A DNA stretch of 64,000 bases from Bacteroidota bacterium (GTDB taxonomy: Bacteria > Bacteroidota > Bacteroidia > AKYH767-A > 2013-40CM-41-45): contig JADKJP010000001.1 in NCBI GenBank assembly GCA_016720935.1, forward strand, positions 1 to 64,000. Reading direction: 5' to 3'. A program made the translations under genes and the position numbers. Positions 10,164 to 18,046 of this stretch are shown piece by piece. Each line of letters starts with the position of its first letter. The stretch's first letter is position 1. The notes beneath the pieces were generated by a model. That model was not told where the DNA came from and ran no database searches. It saw only the letters and a list, made by a program, of their open reading frames with translations.

Positions 10164-10247
10164 ATGTGACAATTGTTGGATAAATCATAAAAATTGAATG
10201 GAGAGAATTAAAAAAGCAGAATTTCTATAATTGAAATGCAGAAACTG

Positions 10248-10864
10248 TCAATCGACCAGGAGTTCGATGGTGTTTCTTCCCAGAATAACCATCTTTTTTC
10301 TTCCATGGTTCTTAAAAGCCGGGATACAACTTCTCTGTGAGTATGCAATTCATCCGCGATTTCCTGGTGTGTAATGTATAAAGCTTTGGTATTCACAGCT
10401 TTTGCTCTTTGTTGCAGATAATGAAGAAGTTGCTTGTCAAGATTGTTAAAAGCAATCATGTCAATCACATTCAACAATTCGGAAAACCGGTTTCCGTACG
10501 TTGTATTAATAAAGGAACGCCATTCCGGGTATTTGAACCAGTCTTCGATTTGCTGTACAGGAATCAGCAGGATTTCTGTTTTGTCCTCAGCAATCGCTTT
10601 CACCATACTCTTTTTCCCGGTCTGACAACAATTGAGCGCCATGGCACAGGTTTGTCCGGGATACAAATGATACAGAAATACCTCTTTGCCATCAGGATCC
10701 TGGCGTACAATACGCAGGACACCGGATTGTACAATCGGAATGAACTGAATTGCATCGCCTGTTTCCATCAGGATGTCATCCTTTTCCAGTTGCTTGTGCT
10801 TTGAATATTTTTCAATATCAATTACAAGAGAGGCATCTTTAAAGAGGGTGGAGCTGATGGTCAT
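10248..10864 (-). CDS. Crp/Fnr-family transcriptional regulator (frameshift near the 3' end)
   Basis: About 205 residues from the ATG at 10864 (MTISSTLFKDASLVIDIE). The N-terminal cyclic-nucleotide-binding-like domain (LEKDDILMETGDAIQFIPIV, HLYPGQTCAMAL) has a CC pair in ALNCCQTGKKS that might sense redox state. A C-terminal winged HTH follows (YITHQEIADELHTHREVVSR). In the given frame the end is odd (EEKRWLFWEETP...). One more A in the A6 run at 10294-10299 gives EEKKMVILGRNTIELLVD and a stop at 10248, the expected ending, so one base is probably missing. It is codirectional with, and just upstream of, the rhodanese/thioredoxin genes and is their likely regulator. Confidence 0.85.
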
Positions 10865-10919
10865 TGTTTTCTGAAATGTATTTGAAATCAAATTGAAATT
10901 GAAATGTAATGTGAACGTA

Positions 10920-12321
10920 TCACTTCCCGATACAAAACTTCGAAAAAATATTCTCCAGCAAATCGTCTGTAGAAATCTGCCCGGTAATTTCTCCAAGATA
11001 ATGCAATGCAATTCTCAGGTCGCCTGCAATAAAATCGTTGGTTATCTTATTCGATAAACCTTCATGAACCCTTTCAAGAGCTTCTGCAGTTTTGCGTAAT
11101 GCATCGGCATGACGAATGTTTGAAATGGTAGTATCCGTTCCTTTCAGATTTCCGGTTTGGAATTGATCTCTCAGAAAAGTAGCCAGCGCATGGACATTTT
11201 TTTTCTCCTTCGCGGAAATGAACATGGTTCCGGGAACTGATTTGTAATCCTGAATCACTTGCTCAGGATCATGTCCGTCAATCTTATTGGCAACCGGGAT
11301 TAATCGAAAATCGGGAGCAAGATGTGTGCGAAGATCATTCAATTCATTCTGAACTTCAAGCGCATCGGTTTCGTGAATGTCAAATAAATAAAGGATGATC
11401 GGACTTTGTTTTATTTTCTCATAGGTCTTTTGTACACCGATGCGTTCAATGGTGTCGGTTGTTTCACGAATACCTGCTGTATCAATGAATCGAAATTTAA
11501 TGCCGCCAAGAACAATTTCTTCTTCGATAGTATCCCGTGTAGTTCCCGCTATTTCGCTGACGATCGCACGTTCTTCGTTCAGCAAGGCATTCAATAAAGT
11601 ACTTTTCCCGACATTTGGTTTACCAGCAATCACAACAGGAATTCCGGTACGAATAACATTTCCAAGCTCGAAGGACTCAATGAGTGTATGAATGGTCTTT
11701 AATAGTTTATTCACGGTATTCATGAGCTCGTTGCGGGAAGCAAATTCAACATCTTCCTCAGCAAAATCCAATTCAAGTTCAAGCAAAGAGGCAAAATGGA
11801 TGAGCTCTTCCCGAAGTTTTTTTATTTCTCCTGAAAAACCACCACGCATTTGTTGTAAAGCCAGTTGATGAGAAAAACCTGAATCGGATGCGATCAGATC
11901 CGCGACAGCTTCGGCTTGCGACAAATCCATTTTGCCATTCAAGAAGGCGCGTAAAGTAAATTCTCCAGGCTGAGCATGACGAACACCCTTTTTTAGGAAA
12001 GAAGAGACAATTTGTTGCTGAATATAAGGGAGAGCCATGGCAGGAAATCTCAATGGTATCATCCCCTGTATAAGAATGAGGGCCTTTGAATACAGATACC
12101 AGCACTTCGTCTAAAACTAAGTCTTCACTTTCCAGAATGCCAAAATGAAGGCTGTGAGATGCTGCTTGCGTGAGGTGCAGTGATTTCTTTTTCAGGGATT
12201 TGAATTGCCTGGAAACAATCTCAATACAGCCCGTACCGGATAGGCGTATAATCGCGATTGCTCCTGTTCCGGGCGCGGTGGCGATTGCAATAATCGGGTC
12301 TGTTCTGTTGATTGTGTACAT
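10920..12321 (-). CDS. mnmE: tRNA modification GTPase MnmE (one frameshift)
   Basis: MnmE with MnmG makes the 5-carboxymethylaminomethyl group on U34 of certain tRNAs. The start MYTINRTDPIIAIATAPGTG at 12321 is typical. The N-terminal folate-binding domain includes SYTGDDTIEISCHG. The G domain has GKPNVGKST, DTAGIRETTD and NKID, and the protein ends in the hallmark CIGK. The frame shifts at the GGG (CCC on the coding strand) at 12028-12030: with one C fewer, SCHGSPYIQQQIVSSFL reads on. The span of 1402 bp minus one base is exactly 467 codons. A single extra base, probably an error, explains the break. Confidence 0.93.
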
Positions 12322-12335
12322 GTTGAAAAAGAGAC

Positions 12336-12343
12336 CAAATTTA
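12336..12343 (-). promoter_or_regulatory. -7 box TAAATTTG upstream of mnmE
   Basis: On the minus strand TAAATTTG matches TAnnTTTG and lies about 15 bases before the mnmE ATG, implying a very short leader. The -33 TTG at standard spacing is not clear. Confidence 0.35.
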
Positions 12344-12489
12344 TCCAAATTCCAATGAACTCTTCCTAAAAAAAGCTCTATTTTCGCAGTGCTTCAAAAG
12401 CCTGGAAATTGAATCAGGGACATCTTACCTTCGTTCGAATTATCCAAAGCATAAATAGGGACGGGGGACTGGGGGCGAGGAACGTTTCT

Positions 12490-12552
12490 CTAGCCACTAA
12501 CCACTAAGCTCTAACCACTAAGCTCTAACAACTAATAACCAACAACTAATAC
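12490..12552. repeat. CTAACCACTAAGC-type low-complexity repeat before sucD
   Basis: Degenerate repeat of CTAACCACTAAGCT/CTAACAACTAAT units ending about 8 bases before the sucD start. The same word family recurs at 13521-13569 and, in both orientations, around 17.0-17.2 kb. The 212-bp gap between mnmE and sucD also has a G-rich stretch at 12458-12480. Confidence 0.7.
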
Positions 12553-12559
12553 CCATCCA

Positions 12560-13441
12560 ATGAGTGTTCTCGTCAACAAAGCAAGCAAAATTATTGTTCA
12601 GGGTTTCACAGGAAGTGAAGGCACTTTCCATGCGACTCAGATGATTGAATATGGTACAAATGTAGTAGGAGGAGTAACTCCGGGAAAAGGAGGAACCACT
12701 CATCTTGATCGTCCGGTATTCAATACAGTTGCTGACGCCGTTAAAAATACAGGAGCTGACGTTTCCATTGTGTTTGTTCCACCGGCTTTTGCCGCGGACG
12801 CGATAATGGAAGCTGCAGAAGCAGGGATTCGTTTGATTGTTACCATCACTGAAGGTATCCCGACGAAGGATATGATCATGGTGAAAGAATATTTAAAAGA
12901 TAAAAACACTCGCCTCATCGGACCCAATTGTCCGGGTGTAATTACTGCCGGTGAATGTAAAGTTGGTATTATGCCCGGCTTTGTATTTAAGCCAGGAAAA
13001 ATTGGTATCGTTTCTAAATCCGGAACGTTGACGTATGAAGCAGCTGATCAGGTAGTGAAAGCAGGCCTGGGAATTTCTACTGCTATTGGAATTGGCGGAG
13101 ATCCAATCATTGGCACTACAACAAAAGAAGCAGTTGAACTTTTTATGAATGATCCGGAGACTGAAGGAATCATCATGATCGGTGAAATTGGTGGAAGTCT
13201 GGAAGCCGAGGCTGCAAAGTGGATTAAAGCTAACGGAACAAAACCTGTAGTAGGATTTATCGCAGGACAAACAGCTCCTCCGGGTAGACGTATGGGTCAT
13301 GCCGGTGCGATCATTGGTGGTGCCGACGATACCGCCGCTGCTAAAATGAAAATCATGCGTGAATGTGGAATTACTGTTGTCGATTCTCCCGCTGTTATTG
13401 GATTGACCATGGCATCTGTATTGAAGAAAATACCGGCTTGA
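12560..13441 (+). CDS. sucD: Succinyl-CoA ligase (ADP-forming) subunit alpha
   Basis: 293 residues, full length for SucD, the CoA-binding subunit that with SucC converts succinyl-CoA to succinate with substrate-level phosphorylation in the TCA cycle. Visible are the CoA-binding N-terminus (IIVQGFTGSEGTFHA), GPNCPG and the phosphohistidine motif RRMGHAGAIIGG with His at residue 247. The sucC gene is not adjacent, which is common in Bacteroidota. The gene is flanked on both sides by low-complexity repeats. Confidence 0.97.
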   Translation: MSVLVNKASKIIVQGFTGSEGTFHATQMIEYGTNVVGGVTPGKGGTTHLDRPVFNTVADAVKNTGADVSIVFVPPAFAADAIMEAAEAGIRLIVTITEGIPTKDMIMVKEYLKDKNTRLIGPNCPGVITAGECKVGIMPGFVFKPGKIGIVSKSGTLTYEAADQVVKAGLGISTAIGIGGDPIIGTTTKEAVELFMNDPETEGIIMIGEIGGSLEAEAAKWIKANGTKPVVGFIAGQTAPPGRRMGHAGAIIGGADDTAAAKMKIMRECGITVVDSPAVIGLTMASVLKKIPA

Positions 13442-13443
13442 TT

Positions 13444-13511
13444 GAGTTATTAAGTTATTAAGTTATTGAGTTATTAAGTTATTGAGTTATTAAGTTATTG
13501 AGTTATTGAGT
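13444..13511. repeat. AGTTATTR octamer tandem array
   Basis: About eight tandem copies of AGTTATTA/AGTTATTG directly after the sucD stop. The units are nearly exact with A/G alternation at the last base. No hairpin or coding potential is evident. Confidence 0.85.
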
Positions 13512-13520
13512 GTATTTGGT

Positions 13521-13569
13521 TCTAATCACTAACAACTAATCACTAATCACTAATCACTAACAACTAACA
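13521..13569. repeat. CTAATCA/CTAACAA heptamer array before fabG
   Basis: Tandem heptamers of the CTAATCA/CTAACAA type run right up to the fabG start at 13573, occupying the place of the ribosome-binding site. This is the same word family as at 12490-12552. Confidence 0.8.
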
Positions 13570-13572
13570 AAA

Positions 13573-14322
13573 ATGGTAAAACTACTCCAGGGAAAAACTG
13601 CACTTATTACCGGTGCTTCTAAAGGGATTGGAAGGGGAATTGCAATCACGTTGGCGCAACATGGTGCTAATGTAGCTTTCACCTATTTGTCTTCAGTAGA
13701 AAAAGGTTTGGCATTGGAGCAGGAATTGCAGCAGTTTGGCGTAAAAGCCAAAGGATACCGTTCGGATGCAGCCGATATGAAAGCTGCCGAAGAATTGGTG
13801 AATGGAGTAGTCACCGAGTTTGGGGCATTGGATATTGTTGTCAATAATGCCGGTATAACCCGTGATGGCTTGTTGATGCGAATGACAGAGGAGAATTTTA
13901 ATGAAGTGATCCGGACGAATTTGAATTCCGTTTTTAACATCACAAAGGCCTGTCAGCGACAAATGCTGAAGCAAAGAAGCGGTAGCATTATCAACATCAG
14001 TAGTGTAGTGGGAGTGAAAGGAAATGCAGGACAGGCGAATTATGCAGCATCCAAAGCCGGAATTATCGGATTTACAAAATCAATCGCGTTGGAACTGGGA
14101 TCCAGAAATATTCGTTGCAATGCAATTGCTCCCGGTTTTATTGAAACAGAGATGACAGCCGTCCTGGCCGAAGAAACTGTAAAACAATGGAGAGAAGCTA
14201 TTCCACTTAAACGTGGCGGAACACCTGCTGACGTGGCAAATGCAGTGGTGTTCTTAGCGTCGGATATGTCGGCTTACATCACCGGTCAGGTGTTGAATGT
14301 AGATGGTGGCATGCTCACCTGA
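13573..14322 (+). CDS. fabG: 3-oxoacyl-[acyl-carrier-protein] reductase
   Basis: 249-residue short-chain dehydrogenase that reduces 3-oxoacyl-ACP with NADPH in fatty acid elongation. The Rossmann motif TGASKGIG is at residues 13-20 and NNAG at 91-94; the catalytic set is Ser144 (SSVVG), Tyr157 and Lys161 (YAASK). The C-terminus AYITGQVLNVDGGM is typical of FabG. The start follows an A/C-rich repeat without a Shine-Dalgarno, which is usual in Bacteroidota. Confidence 0.94.
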   Translation: MVKLLQGKTALITGASKGIGRGIAITLAQHGANVAFTYLSSVEKGLALEQELQQFGVKAKGYRSDAADMKAAEELVNGVVTEFGALDIVVNNAGITRDGLLMRMTEENFNEVIRTNLNSVFNITKACQRQMLKQRSGSIINISSVVGVKGNAGQANYAASKAGIIGFTKSIALELGSRNIRCNAIAPGFIETEMTAVLAEETVKQWREAIPLKRGGTPADVANAVVFLASDMSAYITGQVLNVDGGMLT

Positions 14323-14328
14323 TCAGCA

Positions 14329-14844
14329 TCAGAAACACAGATCAATTTTGTCAAGGTCTTTAGCATACATCTGCAATTTAAAAACCTTGTGATCAGGATC
14401 AAGCCACACCAATAAATACCCGTAGAACTTTTTATAGAAAAACACCGTTTGCATTGGTGATCCGTCAAATTCCTGCACGTCGGTTACCCGCACAGGTTCT
14501 CCCAGGACAGACTGAACATATTCTTCATCGTGTCCAAACAATTGATAATTGATGGAACCGATAAATCCTTTCCGGAATTCAAAATAATCGTTGTCGACGT
14601 AAGCAGCAAAGTTCAACCTGTCATAGACCAGACCGGCGCCGCATTTTGAATCTTCTCCTGCCTGTAATTCTTCTGAATAACAGGGCAAGTACTTTTTCAA
14701 AGAATCAATATGGGCATCCGGCTTCAATTTATTAACGAAACCGGAATCCAGGTCAGCTTTTAAAGTATCACATACTACTTTATCCTTTTGAGCGGCAACC
14801 CATAAAGGAAGTAAAAACAGAAATAACAGGAAGTTTGATTTCAT
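14329..14844 (-). CDS. Hypothetical secreted protein
   Basis: 171 residues with a clear signal peptide (MKSNFLLFLFLLPLWVAAQ). The mature part has two Cys in the N-terminal half (KYLPCYSEELQAGEDSKCGAG) and ends in a beta-rich stretch (VFFYKKFYGYLLVWLDPDHK). I do not recognise the family. It is convergent with fabG (7 bp between stops) and divergent from the S9 peptidase gene, so it is probably transcribed alone. Confidence 0.7.
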   Translation of the reverse strand: MKSNFLLFLFLLPLWVAAQKDKVVCDTLKADLDSGFVNKLKPDAHIDSLKKYLPCYSEELQAGEDSKCGAGLVYDRLNFAAYVDNDYFEFRKGFIGSINYQLFGHDEEYVQSVLGEPVRVTDVQEFDGSPMQTVFFYKKFYGYLLVWLDPDHKVFKLQMYAKDLDKIDLCF

Positions 14845-14897
14845 AAACCGGCATTTTTATCAGGTTGTAAAGATAAACTTTGTTCTCTTTCCTTGTA

Positions 14898-14928
14898 TTG
14901 GGGAAAATCAACAGAGTTTCTAACTTCG
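14898..14928 (+). promoter_or_regulatory. Candidate promoter of the S9 peptidase gene
   Basis: TTG, a 20-base spacer, then TAACTTCG (seven of eight positions fixed or free in TAnnTTTG). It lies 18 bases before the ATG at 14947. Confidence 0.45.
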
Positions 14929-14946
14929 CATGGTAAATTTACTACT

Positions 14947-17004
14947 ATGAAGAACAAGCACATTATCCTCTTCTGCCTGCTTACATTCATTGCAGGTGTT
15001 TCTTTTGCACAGCAGGTACTCACTCCGGAGTCATTGTGGAAACTGGGACGAGTTTCAGACCCGCAACTTTCTCCGAATGGTGAAAAGGTGGTGTATTCGA
15101 TCAGGAATTACAACCTGTCGACAAACAAAGGAAATTCAGATATCTGGGTTTATGATATTAAGAAAAACCTTGCCTCCGCTGTAGCCACCGACAGTTCAAA
15201 TGAAACCATGCCTCGTTGGAATATGGATGGCACGGGAATCTATTATCTGAATGATGCCGGAGGAAGCAGTCAGCTTTGGAGTTGCTCGATAGACGGAATA
15301 AATAAAAAGCAAAATACAAAACTTGAAAGCGATATCAATCTGTATGGGATCTCACCATCCGGCACAATGATTTGGATTGCTCAGGATGTAAAACTGGATA
15401 ATTTTTTCGGTAGAGATATTTACAATGATCTTCCAAAATCCACCGGAAAGGTTTACGATGATTTGATGATGCGTCATTGGGATTCCTGGGCGGATGGAAA
15501 TTACAGTCACATTTTTGTTGCTCCATTTCAGGATGGAAAAATTTCCGGTCGTCCTGTAGACATCATGAAAGATGAGCGCTTTGATACACCGATGAAACCG
15601 GATGGAGGTGAGGAGCAAATCAGTTGGAGACCGGATGGAAAGATGCTTGCATACACTTGTAAAAAATATTCCGGAAGAGAATATGCACTAAATACAAATT
15701 CAGACATCTATCTCTACGATGTAGAAAATAAGAAAACTACCAACCTGACAAATGGAATGGTTGGATATGATAAGAATCCGGCATTCTCTCCGGAGGGAAA
15801 TCAACTGGTATGGGAAAGCCAGGCGGAGAATGGAAACGAAGCCGATCGTCATCGTTTATTCCTCTATGATTTCGCGACACAGTCAAAACGTGAACTCAGT
15901 GCTGATTTTGATTTCAATGTTGAAAATCCGGTCTGGGGTAGCAATGGAAGAAGAGTTTATTTCAAGGCTGATATCCAGGCGACGGATCAGATCTTTTTTT
16001 ATGATCTGTACAACAAGTCTGCTCACCCTATGTATCAACTGACAAAAGATGTTGCTGATTACACCGCAATATCGGTAGCAAGCTTTCCGGCAAAGCAGGA
16101 TGTTATTGTCGCTTCCAGAATGTCCATCTCTGAACCCACTGAATTATTTTTGATCGATTCAAAGTCAGGGGTTTCAAAGCAAATCACATTCACGAATAAG
16201 GATTTTCTTTCCAATTACAAACTTGCGGATGTCAAAAAGAGAATGGTGAAATCAACAGATGGAAAAGAAATTCTCACCTGGGTTATTTATCCTCCGGATT
16301 TCGATCCTTCAAAAAAGTACCCAACGCTTTTATATTGTCAGGGTGGTCCTGAATCCACAGTGAGCCAGTTCTTTTCTTACCGATGGAATTTTCAGCTGAT
16401 GGCTGCTAACGGCTATATTATTGTTGCTCCCAATCGACGCGGTTTACCCGGCTTTGGATCCAAATGGAATGATGATATTGTTGGCGACTGGGGCGGACAG
16501 CCAATGCGTGATTTGCTCAGTGCCATTGATGATGTTTCAAAAGAACCTTATGTAAACAAAGACAAAATGGGAGCTGTTGGTGCCAGCTATGGAGGTTTTT
16601 CCGTTTTCTGGCTTGCCGGTCATCATGAAAAACGATTCAAAGCATTCATTTCACATTGCGGTGTTTTCAATTTTGAAGCCATGTGGGGAACAGAAGAATT
16701 ATTTTTCCAGAACAAAGAATTCCAGGGACCTTACTGGCAAAGTCCTGTCCCAAAAAGTTACAATGAATTTTCACCGAATCGCTTTGTTCAAAATTGGGAT
16801 ACACCGATTCTGATTATTTCAAACGAAAAAGATTACAGGATACCTTATTCACAAGGTCTCGAAGCTTTCAGTGCGGCCCGCATAAAAAATATTCCCGCCA
16901 GGTTTATTTGTTTTCCTGATGAAGGTCACTGGGTACTCAAACCACAAAATAGTGTTCTCTGGCAGAGGGAATTTTATGATTGGCTGGATAAGTATCTGAA
17001 GTAA
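14947..17004 (+). CDS. S9-family prolyl oligopeptidase/dipeptidyl peptidase, secreted
   Basis: 685 residues from the ATG at 14947, chosen because it opens a signal peptide (MKNKHIILFCLLTFIAGVSFAQ). An upstream in-frame start at 14893 would bury it. An N-terminal beta-propeller (LSPNGEKVVYSIRNY, PDGKMLAYTCKKY) is followed by an alpha/beta hydrolase with Ser547 in GASYGGF, Asp in SNEKDYRIP and His in DEGHW. The GGPESTVSQFFSYRWNFQ region is also typical. It probably removes dipeptides or oligopeptides in the periplasm; its exact cleavage preference is unknown. Confidence 0.92.
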   Translation: MKNKHIILFCLLTFIAGVSFAQQVLTPESLWKLGRVSDPQLSPNGEKVVYSIRNYNLSTNKGNSDIWVYDIKKNLASAVATDSSNETMPRWNMDGTGIYYLNDAGGSSQLWSCSIDGINKKQNTKLESDINLYGISPSGTMIWIAQDVKLDNFFGRDIYNDLPKSTGKVYDDLMMRHWDSWADGNYSHIFVAPFQDGKISGRPVDIMKDERFDTPMKPDGGEEQISWRPDGKMLAYTCKKYSGREYALNTNSDIYLYDVENKKTTNLTNGMVGYDKNPAFSPEGNQLVWESQAENGNEADRHRLFLYDFATQSKRELSADFDFNVENPVWGSNGRRVYFKADIQATDQIFFYDLYNKSAHPMYQLTKDVADYTAISVASFPAKQDVIVASRMSISEPTELFLIDSKSGVSKQITFTNKDFLSNYKLADVKKRMVKSTDGKEILTWVIYPPDFDPSKKYPTLLYCQGGPESTVSQFFSYRWNFQLMAANGYIIVAPNRRGLPGFGSKWNDDIVGDWGGQPMRDLLSAIDDVSKEPYVNKDKMGAVGASYGGFSVFWLAGHHEKRFKAFISHCGVFNFEAMWGTEELFFQNKEFQGPYWQSPVPKSYNEFSPNRFVQNWDTPILIISNEKDYRIPYSQGLEAFSAARIKNIPARFICFPDEGHWVLKPQNSVLWQREFYDWLDKYLK

Positions 17005-17011
17005 TTTATGG

Positions 17012-17070
17012 GTGCTTAGTGCTTAGTGGTTAGTGCTTAGTGCTTAGTGGTTAGTGCTTAGAGCTTAGAT
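17012..17070. repeat. TTAGTGC/TTAGTGG heptamer array
   Basis: Tandem array of GTGCTTAGTGGTTAGTGCTTAG words beginning 8 bases after the S9 peptidase stop. It is the reverse complement of the word family at 17143-17182, 12490-12552 and 13521-13569. Confidence 0.8.
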
Positions 17071-17142
17071 GTTCGTGCAGTTAAAATAAATTCAATTGCA
17101 ACAGAATTAGTTTATACATCAAAAAAAAATCAATCAAATTGC

Positions 17143-17182
17143 AATCACTAAGCACTAATCACTAACCACCAACCACCAGGCA
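17143..17182. repeat. CACTAAG/CACTAAC heptamer array, inverted partner of 17012-17070
   Basis: CACTAAGCACTAATCACTAA followed by CACC-rich units. It is largely complementary to the array at 17012-17070, about 75 bases away, so the two could fold into a long imperfect stem in the 3' UTR of the peptidase transcript. Confidence 0.75.
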
Positions 17183-17188
17183 CTATTC

Positions 17189-17227
17189 AAAAAAAAATCC
17201 TTCCAATCAATTGGAAGGATTTTTTTT
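17189..17227 (-). terminator. Intrinsic terminator downstream of the tRNA-Leu pair
   Basis: Perfect 11-bp stem AATCCTTCCAA / TTGGAAGGATT with loop TCAA, flanked by A and T runs on both sides. It is placed directly after the tRNA-Leu(CAG) gene on the minus strand and could also stop readthrough from the plus strand. Confidence 0.85.
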
Positions 17228-17230
17228 CGG

Positions 17231-17314
17231 TGCCCGAAGTGAGACTCGAACTCACAAGGATATAACTCCAACGGCTTCTGAGACCGCAACGTTTACCAAT
17301 TTCGCCATCCGGGC
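17231..17314 (-). tRNA. tRNA-Leu(CAG)
   Basis: 84-nt class II tRNA with a 7-bp acceptor stem (GCCCGGA with TTCGGGC, one G-U), D-loop AATTGGTAAA, anticodon loop CTCAGAA giving CAG, a long variable arm, and T-arm GTTCGAGTC. CCA is not encoded. It is the second of two leucine tRNAs on this strand. Confidence 0.95.
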
Positions 17315-17374
17315 ATCTTTTCGGCTCTACGAGCCAGGAAGATTGTGAAAGACAATGTACCCTGGTAAACGGTG

Positions 17375-17454
17375 TGCGCAGAGCGAGACTCGAACTCGCA
17401 CGGTTGCCCGCCACCCCCTCAAAGTGGTGCGTCTACCAATTTCGCCACCTGCGC
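17375..17454 (-). tRNA. tRNA-Leu(GAG)
   Basis: 80-nt class II tRNA: acceptor GCGCAGG pairs with CTCTGCG-type bases at the 3' end, D-loop AATTGGTAGA, anticodon loop TTGAGGG giving GAG, T-arm GTTCGAGTC. CCA is not encoded. It lies 60 bp upstream of tRNA-Leu(CAG); the two are probably co-transcribed and processed from one precursor. Confidence 0.93.
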
Positions 17455-18046
17455 ATTATTCATTTTATTTTGATAATCAACACTTTGCTATTAAAGCAGT
17501 GTGCCAATTATCGGCAAAAACTGAGGATAGGGCTGCAAAAGTACAATTTTTCCCGAATTTCAACAGGGTTGTCTCTCTTTTTTGAAAGAAAATTAAAGTT
17601 GTTAAAGGCAATTACATAGAATCGGAACAACAATTTTTTTGGACCAAATGGACTCAAATATTGTCTTTCCTCATAACAAAGTTCAGAGTACTAGTCCTTT
17701 TCTGGTCTGCGTACAATCTTTTTTAATTTTTCTGTTTAGGATGAATGTGTAAGGAATATTTTCAAAGTACTCATTAAATCCATTTCAGGTAAGTTCTACT
17801 GAAGGCTTACAAAAAGGAAACAGATTATTCTCTTCATGGAGGTACCAGAGTTTTATAAGTCAACTTCCTTTTTTTCGAAATAATCCAAAAGAACAAACCA
17901 TTTTGGATTCTTCTCCATGTGAATTACAAAATGTCCTTACTATAAAGACAGAAATCTTACACATGTCAGATTGGTGAGATTCAGTCAGGAACTAAGTTGT
18001 GTCTGCCTTACTATAAGAGTCTGGATTAAAATCAAAAATCAATCTT
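17455..18046. other. Intergenic region, nothing recognised
   Basis: About 590 bases between the tRNA-Leu pair and a divergent secreted-protein gene. It must hold promoters for both directions, but I see no match to TAnnTTTG with a well-placed TTG, no RNA gene and no convincing small ORF. It is A/T-rich without repeats. Confidence 0.6.

Noticed and set aside
12458..12480. G-quadruplex upstream of sucD
   Set aside because: Three G-runs plus a GG are present, but the fourth run is too short for a convincing quadruplex.
12490..17182. CRISPR array as an explanation for the short repeats
   Set aside because: Units are 7-14 bp and contiguous with no unique spacers, and no cas genes are present.
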